A model generated the notes under the pieces. The model was not told where the DNA came from. It ran no database searches and saw only the letters and a list, made by a program, of their open reading frames with translations. The position numbers were made by a program, and so were the translations under genes. From Klebsiella pneumoniae (GTDB lineage: Bacteria; Myxococcota_A; UBA796; SXON01), in the NCBI GenBank assembly GCA_945862325.1, contig CAMAXZ010000043.1:1-35106 (forward strand): a stretch of DNA of 35,106 nt. The letters are read 5' to 3'. Below are positions 1-7,869 of the stretch, in pieces. Numbering within the stretch: position 1 is the stretch's first letter; every line of letters starts with the position of its first letter.

Positions 1-1
1 G

Positions 2-487
2 GCGGCGGAGGGCGTCGAGGCGGAGCTGCGGGCGGAGTTCGCCGTTCCGGTCACGGGGCAGACCGAGGTCGCGCGCGTGACGCGCGCCGCGGAGCGTGCA
101 TGGCTCGGGCGTGTGTCGGGGGTGGTGGTCGCCCTCTACGGGATGCTCGTGCTGCCCGCGCTCGTTCGGGTGCCCGCCGTCTTGCGTGCCGGGGAGCGGC
201 CCCTGCCTTGGGGGGCGCTGCCGATCCTCGTGCTCTCGCTCGGCGGCGGCTGGGTCGCGGACCGGTGGGACAGCGGCGCGGGGAGGATGTTCCCCGCGTT
301 CGCGCTTGTTTTCGTGGCGGTGCACGTCGTCGCGGCGCTCGCCGCGCGCGGCGCGGACACGCTCGCGCCGGGGGCCGCGGCGACGGCGTATCGGGCGTTC
401 CTCGGTGTCGGAGCGGCGCTCGTGACCCTGAGCGGGGCGTACCTCGTGCTGGCGCGCTACGACGCCCTGCTCCTGGCGGGCCTCTGA
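2..487 (+). CDS. Multi-pass membrane protein, 5' end outside the window
   Basis: The reading frame is open from the window edge. The residues before the GTG at 77 (AELRAEFAVPVTGQTEVARV) look like genuine protein, whereas the other two frames there are Arg/Gly-rich shadow, so the gene probably begins upstream and GTG 77 is internal. About four hydrophobic segments are visible, around VVVALYGMLVLPAL, ALPILVLSLGGGWV, AFALVFVAVHVVAAL and FLGVGAALVTLSGAYLVL. I recognise no family motif. Its stop overlaps the start of the radical SAM gene (TGATG, 485-489), so the two are probably translationally coupled. It is likely a membrane partner of that enzyme, but the function is unknown. Confidence 0.6.
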   Translation, partial: AAEGVEAELRAEFAVPVTGQTEVARVTRAAERAWLGRVSGVVVALYGMLVLPALVRVPAVLRAGERPLPWGALPILVLSLGGGWVADRWDSGAGRMFPAFALVFVAVHVVAALAARGADTLAPGAAATAYRAFLGVGAALVTLSGAYLVLARYDALLLAGL

Positions 488-1836
488 TGCGGATCCTCGA
501 GGTGCGACGCGGGCGCGCGCCAAACTGCTCGAGCGCGGGGTCCGTGGTGGGCGCCGCGCTGCTCGGGGCGGTCGCCGGGGCGGCCGTCATCAACCTCTAC
601 GCGGCGGCCTTCACGGAGTGGGTGCGCCGCGCCACCGACGGGCGCGACGACGGCACGAAGCCGGCGAGCGCGCCGCGGATCCGCGCGTCCGACGACGGCG
701 GCACGCTCGCGCTGCCCGGCGCGCCGGACCGTCCCCCGGCGTTGCTCGCGCTGGACACGGCCGGGGTGGCGGCCGCCCTCGCCGCGGGTGCGCGTCGCGT
801 CGGCGACGCGGCCCGGGCGCCCGACGAGGTGCACCTCACCGTCACCACGCGCTGTCCCGCGGCCTGCACGGCCTGCTACCTGTCGGCCGGTCCGGGCGAG
901 AAGGCCGATCCGTCGCTCGCCAAGCTTCGGTCAGACCTCGATCAGCTGGCGGACATGGGCGTGTTCGAGGTGGCGTTCGGCGGGGGCGAGGCGGTGCTGC
1001 GCGACGATCTGCTGGCGTTGGCGGACCACGCGCGCTCCCGCGGCCTCGTGCCCAACCTCACGACCAGCGGCTTCGGCGTCACGCCGGCGCGCGCGGAGGC
1101 CATCGCGGCGCGGTTCGGCCAGGTCAACGTTTCGATCGATGGGGTCGGCGCCGCGTACGCCGCCGTGCGCGGATGGGGCGACGCGTCGCTCGGCCTCGCT
1201 GCGGTTCGCGCCCTCTCCGACGCCGGCGCGCGCGTGGGGGTCAACACCGTGCTGACACGTGTCAATGTGTCGCATCTCCGGGCGTTGGCCGCGGCGATCG
1301 TCGATGCCGGTGCCACCGAGTGGCAATGGCTGCGGCTCAAGCCGGCCGGTCGCGGCGTCGATGCGTACGCGGGTCTCGCTCTGGACGAGGCGCAGCGTGC
1401 GGCGCTGTGGCCGCTCGCCCTGGAGCTCGAGCGGGCCACGGGCCTCGTGATTCGCTGGGACTGCGCGATGACCCCGTTCCTCGCGCAGCACGGGTCGGTG
1501 AGCCCGGAAGACGCGGCGCGCCTGGGGGTGGTCGGGTGTGTCGGCGGCACACGCCTCATGGCGAGGGACGCCCGCGGCGGGTGGTCCCCGTGCAGCTTCG
1601 CGGGCGTCGACGGAGACGAAGCGGCGGGCGGAGAACTTCCGCCGGCGGTCGCCTATGCGTCCGACGAACGTGTGCTCGCGTGGCGCGGTCGCGCCGGCGC
1701 GCCCCCCGCCCCGTGTGATACATGCGGGTGGCGCGACGTGTGTCGCGGCGGGTGTCGCGTCGTGGCCCGCCACCTCACGGGCGACGAGCTCGCGCCCGAC
1801 CCGGAGTGCGCCCGCGTCCGCGCGTGGCAGGCGTGA
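487..1836 (+). CDS. Radical SAM/SPASM-domain enzyme with N-terminal membrane-like extension
   Basis: This 449-aa protein has the radical SAM cluster motif CX3CX2C (C123, C127, C130; CPAACTAC), a GGGE SAM-binding motif near 165-168 and the NVSIDG strand near 214-219. A C-terminal cysteine-rich SPASM-like region holds C351, C369, C410, C413, C419, C423 and C441, with CDTCGWRDVCRGGCR at 410-424. SPASM enzymes usually modify peptides or proteins with auxiliary Fe-S clusters. The first ~120 residues are unusual: a motif APNCSSAGSVVG, then a hydrophobic stretch (about 20-42), then a polar linker. That part could be a membrane anchor or a leader/substrate-like segment; this is inference. The ATG at 487 overlaps the previous stop and the end overlaps the next gene by GTGA, so the gene sits inside a coupled membrane-protein operon. 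The substrate is unknown. Confidence 0.85.
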   Translation: MRILEVRRGRAPNCSSAGSVVGAALLGAVAGAAVINLYAAAFTEWVRRATDGRDDGTKPASAPRIRASDDGGTLALPGAPDRPPALLALDTAGVAAALAAGARRVGDAARAPDEVHLTVTTRCPAACTACYLSAGPGEKADPSLAKLRSDLDQLADMGVFEVAFGGGEAVLRDDLLALADHARSRGLVPNLTTSGFGVTPARAEAIAARFGQVNVSIDGVGAAYAAVRGWGDASLGLAAVRALSDAGARVGVNTVLTRVNVSHLRALAAAIVDAGATEWQWLRLKPAGRGVDAYAGLALDEAQRAALWPLALELERATGLVIRWDCAMTPFLAQHGSVSPEDAARLGVVGCVGGTRLMARDARGGWSPCSFAGVDGDEAAGGELPPAVAYASDERVLAWRGRAGAPPAPCDTCGWRDVCRGGCRVVARHLTGDELAPDPECARVRAWQA

Positions 1837-2135
1837 GCGAGCTCCGCCGCCGCTGGGTCGTCGCGATGGCCGCCGCCGGCGCCGTCGCCGCGGTGAGCTA
1901 CGCCGCGCAACGTCTGTCGGACCCGCCGGGACTCCCCCCCGGGTCGGTGCTCGCGAGCGTTCACATTCCCTACCATGGTCGGGTGTACCTGGCGCTTCTG
2001 CACGCCGTCGCGGCCGGGTCCCTGGCCTTCGGCGCGGCGCGCGGCGCGCGACTCGGGCCGGCGGAGCGCGCGGCCCCGTGGGTCGTGGTCGTCGCGGTCG
2101 CGCTGTCCGCGGCGGGCGTGGTGTCGCGCCCATGA
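1833..2135 (+). CDS. Small three-helix membrane protein of the radical SAM operon
   Basis: A 100-aa protein starting at a GTG that overlaps the radical SAM stop (GTGA, 1833-1836). A longer in-frame opening exists upstream, but it is Arg-rich shadow of the radical SAM gene. Three hydrophobic segments are visible (WVVAMAAAGAVAAVSYAA, VYLALLHAVAAGSLAFGA and WVVVVAVALSAAGVV). The loop between the first two contains SDPPGLPPGSVLASVHIPYH, probably extracytoplasmic. I recognise no family. The tight overlaps on both sides suggest production in step with the radical SAM enzyme and the next membrane protein. Confidence 0.65.
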   Translation: MSELRRRWVVAMAAAGAVAAVSYAAQRLSDPPGLPPGSVLASVHIPYHGRVYLALLHAVAAGSLAFGAARGARLGPAERAAPWVVVVAVALSAAGVVSRP

Positions 2136-2584
2136 GCCCTCGGTTGTACTCGCTGATCGTGACGTTGCACGGTCATGTCGCGTGGCTCGGCATCGCGCTG
2201 CTCGCGCACCCGACCCTTGCCATCCTGCGCGGCCGAGACGGGGCGGGGGTCCGGCTCACGGCGTGGCTCGGCGCGCTGCTCGTGGCGGTGCCGTACGTGG
2301 TCGGGTTCTGGATCTACCCGACCTACCGGGTCGAGGTGAAGCCGGCGTTGCTCGACGATGCGCACGCGATCGCGATGGCGTTCGAGGTGAAGGAGCACCT
2401 CGCGTGGATGTGCGCCGCGTGCGCGGTCACGGGCGCGGGCGCGCTCCTGGTGTCGTCGCGCGGAGCGGGCGGCGCGCCGGGTCGGCAGGTGGCGGCGGCC
2501 CTGCTGGGCATGGGGTTCCTCGCAGGCGTGGCGACCGGCGCCATCGGGGTGGTCGTGGCCTCGATCACGCGGCCGGGTTGGTGA
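2132..2584 (+). CDS. Histidine-bearing four-helix membrane protein of the radical SAM operon
   Basis: A 150-aa protein whose ATG overlaps the previous stop (ATGA, 2132-2135). It has about four transmembrane segments. Histidines lie in or near the helices: H13 and H15 in LHGHVAW, H26 in LLAHPT, H78 in DDAHAI and H89 in KEHLAW. That pattern would fit haem b or metal ligation in the membrane, but no diagnostic motif is present, so this is only a suggestion. A loop FWIYPTYRVEVKPALLDD separates the second and third hydrophobic regions. It is the last gene of the overlapping chain; the next gene starts 47 nt downstream. Confidence 0.65.
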   Translation: MSPRLYSLIVTLHGHVAWLGIALLAHPTLAILRGRDGAGVRLTAWLGALLVAVPYVVGFWIYPTYRVEVKPALLDDAHAIAMAFEVKEHLAWMCAACAVTGAGALLVSSRGAGGAPGRQVAAALLGMGFLAGVATGAIGVVVASITRPGW

Positions 2585-2631
2585 ACGCGAGGCCGAGTTG
2601 AGGTAGAGTTCGGGCACTCTCGGAGACGGCG

Positions 2632-2880
2632 GTGGGGTCCAGCGTGATTTCGATGATCCTCGGCTTGGTGTGCAGCTTGCTGTGCTGCGCGGGCTTCGCG
2701 CTCATCATGCTGGCGATCGTGGGCTTCATGCTGCTCCGGCGGCGCGGCAAGAAGGACATCAAGGTCACCGACGCGGTGGCGGCCGGCGCCGACTCGGTCA
2801 GCCGCGCGTTCACGCGGTCGGGCAAGTCGCGCGCGGAGATGTACGCCGACGAAGAAGACGACGAGCGTCGCGGGCGCTAG
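2632..2880 (+). CDS. Small single-helix membrane protein with charged tail
   Basis: An 82-aa protein with a hydrophobic, Cys-containing segment at about residues 5-36 (VCSLLCCAGFALIMLAIVGF), an RRRGKK stop-transfer cluster and a charged cytoplasmic tail ending EEDDERRGR. The GTG at 2632 was chosen because a GGAG ribosome-binding site lies 6 nt upstream (2622-2625); a GTG at 2644 or ATG at 2653 would also be possible. A sequence GGTAGAGT (2602-2609) resembles a -10 element and suggests the gene may have its own promoter. It ends 3 nt before the convergent methyltransferase gene. Function unknown. Confidence 0.6.
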   Translation: MGSSVISMILGLVCSLLCCAGFALIMLAIVGFMLLRRRGKKDIKVTDAVAAGADSVSRAFTRSGKSRAEMYADEEDDERRGR

Positions 2881-2883
2881 GCG

Positions 2884-3948
2884 CTACAGCTCCGCCCAAT
2901 AGAACCCTTCGCCGACGGCGGGCCACAAGGTGGCCTCGCGGCGCGGATACCCGGCAACTCGGCGTACGAGGTCTTCATTCTCGCGTCGCGCGAGGGAGCA
3001 CGTCGCGTAGACCACGCGCGGCGCCATGGTCAGCGCGCGCGCGAGGAGCTCCGCCTGGGTGTCCGTGGGAAAGCGCAGCTTCCATCGGTTTTCCGGATGG
3101 CGGCGCAGGACGCCGGTGCCGGAGCAGGGGGCGTCGACGAGCACGACGTCGTAGCGCCCGTGGGGTGGCCCGATGGTGACCTCGAGCCCGGCGCGCCGCG
3201 CCCGGCGATCGAGCTCGTGCAAGGCGGCGGTTCGGACGTCCCAGGCCTGGACGCGGGCGCCGAGAGCGGCGAGCGCGAGCGACTTCCCACCTGCCCCGGC
3301 GCACAGATCGAGCACGCGGGCGCCGGGCCCCGGGAACGCGACGTCGACGATCGCCTGACTGCCGAGGTCCTGCACCTCGACGCGCCCGCTCGTGTACGCG
3401 TCGAGCAGATCGAGGTTGGTCCGCACCTCCAGGACGATCGCTCGCCCCTCGCGGCGGTGAGGGACGGGGAGGTCGACAGGGTCGCGCAGGACGCGCAGGC
3501 ACACCGGCGCGCGGCCCGCCAGGGCCTTCGCAAGGGCGACGGCGTCCGTCGGCCCGAGGCGCGACCACCACTCCGCGGCGAGGTCGTCGGGCACGGATGC
3601 GGCGATTCCGAACGCCTCCGCCGGGGACGCGGGGTCCGGCAGGGCGGGGGCGCCGGCCTCGCACAAGGCCCGCCACGCGGCGAGGGGCTCCGGATGGATG
3701 CGCGCGAGGGCGCGTTCGTGGCGGATCAGCCCGGTGAGCGTGTCGCCGGCGACGGGGCGCTCCTTCGAGCCCAGGGTGCGCGCGGCGCGCAGCTCCGCCG
3801 CGAGGATCGGGCCCGCTCGCGCGCGGTCGACGATCATCCGGGCCCAGATCGCCTCGACGACGCGCCACACACGCGGGCTCGGCGCGGTGGGGCGTGGCAA
3901 CGCACAAGACCAGACCGGTTCGAAGGAGGGGTGTTCCACGTGGAACAC
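2884..3948 (-). CDS. RsmB/NOP2/Sun-family RNA (cytosine-5) methyltransferase
   Basis: A 354-aa protein of the SAM-dependent m5C RNA methyltransferase family; RsmB methylates 16S rRNA in other bacteria. Visible motifs are VEVQDLGSQ, the SAM-binding DLCAGAGGKS, motif IV DAPCSGTGVLRRHPENRW with its PCS cysteine, and motif VI YATCSLARRENE with the catalytic TCS cysteine. The N-terminal ~150 residues are helical and could be a NusB-like RNA-binding region, as in RsmB. It is shorter than E. coli RsmB (429 aa), so the exact target base is uncertain. The GTG start lies inside a perfect 18-bp parS-like palindrome (3931-3948). The gene begins 33 nt after the ECF transporter stop and could be the last gene of that operon. 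Confidence 0.85.
   Translation of the reverse strand: MFHVEHPSFEPVWSCALPRPTAPSPRVWRVVEAIWARMIVDRARAGPILAAELRAARTLGSKERPVAGDTLTGLIRHERALARIHPEPLAAWRALCEAGAPALPDPASPAEAFGIAASVPDDLAAEWWSRLGPTDAVALAKALAGRAPVCLRVLRDPVDLPVPHRREGRAIVLEVRTNLDLLDAYTSGRVEVQDLGSQAIVDVAFPGPGARVLDLCAGAGGKSLALAALGARVQAWDVRTAALHELDRRARRAGLEVTIGPPHGRYDVVLVDAPCSGTGVLRRHPENRWKLRFPTDTQAELLARALTMAPRVVYATCSLARRENEDLVRRVAGYPRREATLWPAVGEGFYWAEL
3931..3948. promoter_or_regulatory. parS-like ParB-binding site 1
   Basis: A perfect 18-bp palindrome, GTGTTCCACGTGGAACAC. Its 16-bp centre matches the chromosomal parS consensus used by ParB (Spo0J), including the variant known from myxobacteria. It overlaps the first six codons of the rRNA methyltransferase and encodes F-H-V-E there. 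Two further copies of the 14-bp core lie at 9156 and 11007. Confidence 0.85.
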
Positions 3949-3981
3949 GTGGTATCCGGGCCGAGGGCCGGCGGGTGTGCG

Positions 3982-6150
3982 TCACATCCACGCGCGGACG
4001 AAGCCATAGACGTCGCGCCAGTGGGGGTTGTAGTAGATCTCCAGTCCATACGCCACGTACGCGAGGCGAGCGGCGAGGGCTGCCGAGGCCACGACGACGG
4101 CGCCGACGGCGAGCGCCCACTCCCAGCGCGGCGCCGGAGGCGGCTTCCGTCGGGCGCGCGTGGGGTGGAAGCCGCGCGTGTCGAGGGAGTCGGCCATCGC
4201 GCGGGCGCGGCGCAGGGCCCGCACGGCCACCGGAAGGAGGAGTCGGGCTTCGAGCGCGATCCACGCCCAGGGCGCGCGCGCGAGCAGCGGCCGACCCCGC
4301 GCGGCCCGGGCCAGGCGCACGGCGACCACTTCGGCGCCCACCGCGGGGATCGCGCGCATCGCCGCCGCCGCCATCAGGCCGAGCCCGAACGGCACGCGCG
4401 CGGCCACCAACGCGGCGATCAGCCGGTCGCTCGGCGTCGTCACGCTGAGGAGGAGACCCGCGCTCGTCACGGCCACGAATCGGGTGGCCTGAACCAGCCC
4501 GTGCAGCGCCCCCTCCTTGTAGAAGATGAGGTCGTAGGTCGACGACAGGACGAACAACGGCGTGCGGGGCCACCCCGCCCAGAACAGCGACTGCGAGAGC
4601 GACGTCGTCCACGCCAGACCCGCGCAGAGCGCGAGGAAACGAAGCCTCCAGCCTGACATATGCCGGTTTGCGAGGGTAGCGGCGAACAGCGGCGCGGCGA
4701 CGACCCCGAGCCCGACGGGCCCCTCCATGGCGAGCGCGAGCACCCCGAGAAAGAACAGCGCGACGATCCGGGGCCGTGCGTCGGTCGGCAGGCCCCCCGG
4801 GTCGCGCGCGGCTGCGGCGACCGCCTCGGGACCGGCGACGACCTCCCGGACCCGGGTGGCCCACCGCGCCAACACGTCCGCGTCATGGCAGGCAAACACC
4901 ACCGCGCCCGGCCTGCCGCGCGCGTCGACCCAGCCATCGGCGAGCGCCGCGAACATGCGCTCGACATGTTCGGCGTCCTGGCCCGCCGTGGGCTCGTCGA
5001 GCAGCAACAGCGACGGGCGCGCCGCGAGCGCCGCGCCGACGGCCACTCTCAGCCGCTGACCGCGCGAGAGCGACTGCGGCGGGCGGTCGAGCAGCTCGGA
5101 CACGCCCAGCGCGTGTGACACACGCGAGACTGTGTCGCGAACCTCCGTTTCCGTCGCGCCGTGCTCCACGAGGGCGTAGGCGAGCTCGGCGCGCACCGTG
5201 TCGCAGTACAGCGCGAGGTCGGGGTTCTGCGGCACGGCCACCACCGTCACCCCGTCCGCGACACGCCGGACGCCCCCGCGGAGCCGGAGCCCTCCCCCGA
5301 GCAGCTGGAGCAGGGTGCTCTTGCCCGCGCCGTTCGGCCCCATGAGCGCGAGGCGCTCCCCGGCGTGCACCGCCTCGTCGATGTCCCGCAGCACGTCGGC
5401 ACGGCCCGGCCAGCCCGCACGCGCGGCACGTAGTGATACATGTGTTGGTTGTGTGTCGCGCGGCGCTGTCGGGGTGGCGCCCACGCGATGCGGCGTGGCG
5501 GGCCGGGTGTCGATCAGGCGCCCACCGGCGATCCACAACACACGGTCCGAGTATCGCCGGGCCGAATCCACGCGGTGCTCCACGAGCAGCACCGCCGCGC
5601 CCCCGTCGGCGAGGGCGCGCAGCGTCCGCAGGAGCTCGTCCGCGCCGGCCGGATCGAGGTGGGCGAGCGGCTCGTCGAGGAGCAACACATCGGCGCCGCC
5701 GGAGAGGGCGGCGGCGATCGCGAGCCGTTGTCGCTGGCCGCCGGAGAGCACCGCCGGTGACGTGCCGGCGAGGTCCGCGAGTCCAACCCGGCGCAGCGCG
5801 TCCCGCGCATGGGCCTCCGGCGCGTCGAGTCCGGCGCACTCGGCCCCGAAGGCCGCTTCGGCGAGCAAGGTCGTCCCGATCACGGCGTCGTCCGGCTCCT
5901 GCCCCACCCAAGCGACCGGGCGCGCCCGTCGGACGGGGTCCTCGCCGTCCAGCTCCACCCTCCCGGACCGCTCGCCCTGTGACCCCGATCCGAGCAGGCC
6001 CGCGGCCAGCCGCAGCACCGTGGACTTGCCGCCGCCGCTCGGCCCGCTGAGCAGCACGAGCTCGCCGCGTCGCACCGTGAGGTCCACCGGCCCCACGACG
6101 GTGCCCGACACGTATCGATACCTCGCGGCGTGGAGGCAGATCGCGCTCAT
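3982..6150 (-). CDS. ECF transporter energizing module: two ATPases and EcfT fused in one protein
   Basis: This 722-aa protein joins all three parts of an energy-coupling factor module. ATPase 1 covers about 1-220: Walker A GPSGGGKS (36-43), Q-loop Q84, signature LSGGQ (135-139), Walker B VLLLDEP (155-161) and switch H192. ATPase 2 covers about 235-440: Walker A GPNGAGKS (271-278), Q308, variant signature LSRGQ (361-365), Walker B LLLLDEP (381-387) and H422. The EcfT-like membrane domain runs from about 460 to 722, with ARG (617-619) and TRGF (658-661) coupling motifs. ATG 6150 overlaps the stop of the S-component gene (ATGA). The module would power import through the S component encoded just upstream. 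Its place in a cobalamin-riboswitch operon points to a corrinoid, or less likely another B12-related compound, as substrate. Confidence 0.88.
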   Translation of the reverse strand: MSAICLHAARYRYVSGTVVGPVDLTVRRGELVLLSGPSGGGKSTVLRLAAGLLGSGSQGERSGRVELDGEDPVRRARPVAWVGQEPDDAVIGTTLLAEAAFGAECAGLDAPEAHARDALRRVGLADLAGTSPAVLSGGQRQRLAIAAALSGGADVLLLDEPLAHLDPAGADELLRTLRALADGGAAVLLVEHRVDSARRYSDRVLWIAGGRLIDTRPATPHRVGATPTAPRDTQPTHVSLRAARAGWPGRADVLRDIDEAVHAGERLALMGPNGAGKSTLLQLLGGGLRLRGGVRRVADGVTVVAVPQNPDLALYCDTVRAELAYALVEHGATETEVRDTVSRVSHALGVSELLDRPPQSLSRGQRLRVAVGAALAARPSLLLLDEPTAGQDAEHVERMFAALADGWVDARGRPGAVVFACHDADVLARWATRVREVVAGPEAVAAAARDPGGLPTDARPRIVALFFLGVLALAMEGPVGLGVVAAPLFAATLANRHMSGWRLRFLALCAGLAWTTSLSQSLFWAGWPRTPLFVLSSTYDLIFYKEGALHGLVQATRFVAVTSAGLLLSVTTPSDRLIAALVAARVPFGLGLMAAAAMRAIPAVGAEVVAVRLARAARGRPLLARAPWAWIALEARLLLPVAVRALRRARAMADSLDTRGFHPTRARRKPPPAPRWEWALAVGAVVVASAALAARLAYVAYGLEIYYNPHWRDVYGFVRAWM

Positions 6151-7850
6151 GGGGCCGACGCGCGCACGCGCGCGGCGAACCCGGCGGAGAGCGCCCCGGC
6201 CACGGCGCCGTACAGCAACCCGGGGCCCAGCGCGGTGGTCGCGATGTACCAGGTGGCGAAGTCGAGGCGGAACAGCACGACGTGGATCCACACCCCGCAG
6301 AGGGCGGCGGTCCCGTCCCACGCGCCGAAGGCCGCCGCCAGGCGGAGCGCGCGACGCGCAATCGGCTCGTCGCGCCACTCGGCGCGGGTGAGCCCGGCGG
6401 CCGCGGCGAATCCCTCGGCGAGCGCGATGTTGAGCCCGAGGTACAGGAGGTCGGCCGGGGCGAACGCGCCCATCGTGAAGCCGCGGAGCAGCGCGGCGGT
6501 GACCAGCGCGAGGGTGAGCGTGCCGGGCCGCGGTTGGAGGGCGAGCAGGGCCGCGCAGAGCGCCGTTCGCGGCACATCGGCGAGCAGCGAAGTGACGAAG
6601 GGAGCGAACGGGCCGAGCGCCGCGCTCGTGGCCAGCGCCACGAGGTCCGCAGCCGTGCCGGCGACGTAGGCGGCGGCTCCGAGCAGCGCGATGGCCATCA
6701 GCTCGGCCGTGGAGGAACGGTCCAGCCAGCCGCGCAACCGACCCGCGGCCCACGCCGCCCCGGTCGACGCGATCACGCAGGCGGCGACGAAGCCGTTTGC
6801 CGCGACCGGGTCTTCGCCCCGAACGAGGAGGGTGTCCTGCCGCGCGCCGATCGACACATCCGAGCCGAGCGGGGTCGTGGTGACCGACACATGATACAAA
6901 CCCTGTGTCACGGCGGATGTGTCGACGTAGACCGGCATCGTCACGCGCGCCGTGCCACCCGCGGGCACCCGCACGAGGGCAGTGACCACGCCGGTGCCGC
7001 CGTCCGCCTCGCGCACCCGCGGCCGGAACGCCGGCGCCATCGCGCCGTCGGGCGTCTGGACACGCAGCCGGGCGACGACGTCGAGGTCGCGGGCGGAGGT
7101 GTTCGACAGGTCGAAGCGGGTGTACGCCCATGGCGCCTGGTCGTCGCGCCGCCGTCCACCGAAGCCCAGGGCGGCGAGCGCGCGGGAGAGCACGCCTACC
7201 GGCAGGCTCACACGCCACGCCGGACGCGCGAGGTCGGCCGACCCGTCCGCGGCCGCGGGGAACACCGGCGTGCCGATTCGGAAGGACGCCGCGAGCGTGC
7301 TCGGATCGTACGGCTCCGGCACGAGGCGGCCGGCCGCGTCGCCGACGTGAACCGCCAGCGGGTTGCTGCGCACCGTGATGGCGCGCACGATGCGGGTGCC
7401 GACGGCCGGAAGGGAGATCGTGCCCAGGGACGTATGGAGTTCGGCAGGGTGTCCGGGCCCGGCGGTGATGGCGACGAGCACCTCCGCGAGGGCGTCCTGC
7501 GGAATCGGGACCTCGACGTCCCCGGCGAGCGGGCGCCATGGCGCGCCGGGCGCGACCTGGACGGCGACCTCGACGGGGGGCTGGTCCGGAACGAGGAGCG
7601 AGGCGGTCGCCGCCGACCCGGCGGCGTCGGCGGCGCGGACTTCGTACTCCCCTGGAGGCAGCGGCAACAACACGGTCGTGCTCGCGGCGGGCAGCCTGCG
7701 CCGAAGCGCGACGAGCCCGTCCGCCCGGGTGACGACCACCTCCGTGACCGGCCCGTTGGCGCGGAGCTCGACGTGCGCGGCGCCCACGACCGCGTCGAGC
7801 GCGAGCGGCGTGGGCGCGCAGCTCGCGAGGACGAGGAGCGCGCGGATCAT
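6147..7850 (-). CDS. ECF-type S component with lipoprotein-like extracytoplasmic domain
   Basis: A 567-aa protein in two halves. Residues 1-11 (MIRALLVLASC) form a short signal with a lipobox-like LASC. Residues ~20-345 are soluble, rich in beta structure and hydrophilic, and should lie outside the inner membrane. From ~350 on there are several hydrophobic helices (for example VAACVIASTGAAWAAG, LMAIALLGAAAYVAG, TLALVTAALLRGFTMGAF, LYLGLNIALAEGFAAAAG and GPGLLYGAVAGAL), which resemble an ECF substrate-binding S subunit. The assignment rests on this topology and on the overlapping energizing-module gene, since S components are poorly conserved. A normal S component is about 180-220 aa, so the ~340-residue N-terminal domain is unusual. 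It may take over the role of a periplasmic binding protein. The substrate is inferred from the riboswitch upstream. Confidence 0.7.
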   Translation of the reverse strand: MIRALLVLASCAPTPLALDAVVGAAHVELRANGPVTEVVVTRADGLVALRRRLPAASTTVLLPLPPGEYEVRAADAAGSAATASLLVPDQPPVEVAVQVAPGAPWRPLAGDVEVPIPQDALAEVLVAITAGPGHPAELHTSLGTISLPAVGTRIVRAITVRSNPLAVHVGDAAGRLVPEPYDPSTLAASFRIGTPVFPAAADGSADLARPAWRVSLPVGVLSRALAALGFGGRRRDDQAPWAYTRFDLSNTSARDLDVVARLRVQTPDGAMAPAFRPRVREADGGTGVVTALVRVPAGGTARVTMPVYVDTSAVTQGLYHVSVTTTPLGSDVSIGARQDTLLVRGEDPVAANGFVAACVIASTGAAWAAGRLRGWLDRSSTAELMAIALLGAAAYVAGTAADLVALATSAALGPFAPFVTSLLADVPRTALCAALLALQPRPGTLTLALVTAALLRGFTMGAFAPADLLYLGLNIALAEGFAAAAGLTRAEWRDEPIARRALRLAAAFGAWDGTAALCGVWIHVVLFRLDFATWYIATTALGPGLLYGAVAGALSAGFAARVRASAP

Positions 7851-7869
7851 TCGGGCGGCGCCGCGGAGG

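Noticed and set aside
1253..1264. Perfect palindrome TGACACGTGTCA inside the radical SAM gene
   Set aside because: It is a single 12-bp copy within a well-formed coding region and can be explained by codon content; there is no second copy or promoter context.
3982..7539. One continuous 1185-codon open frame on the minus strand
   Set aside because: Only the part from ATG 6150 onward is the ECF module. The upstream part is an Arg/Gly/Pro-rich shadow of the S-component gene in another frame.
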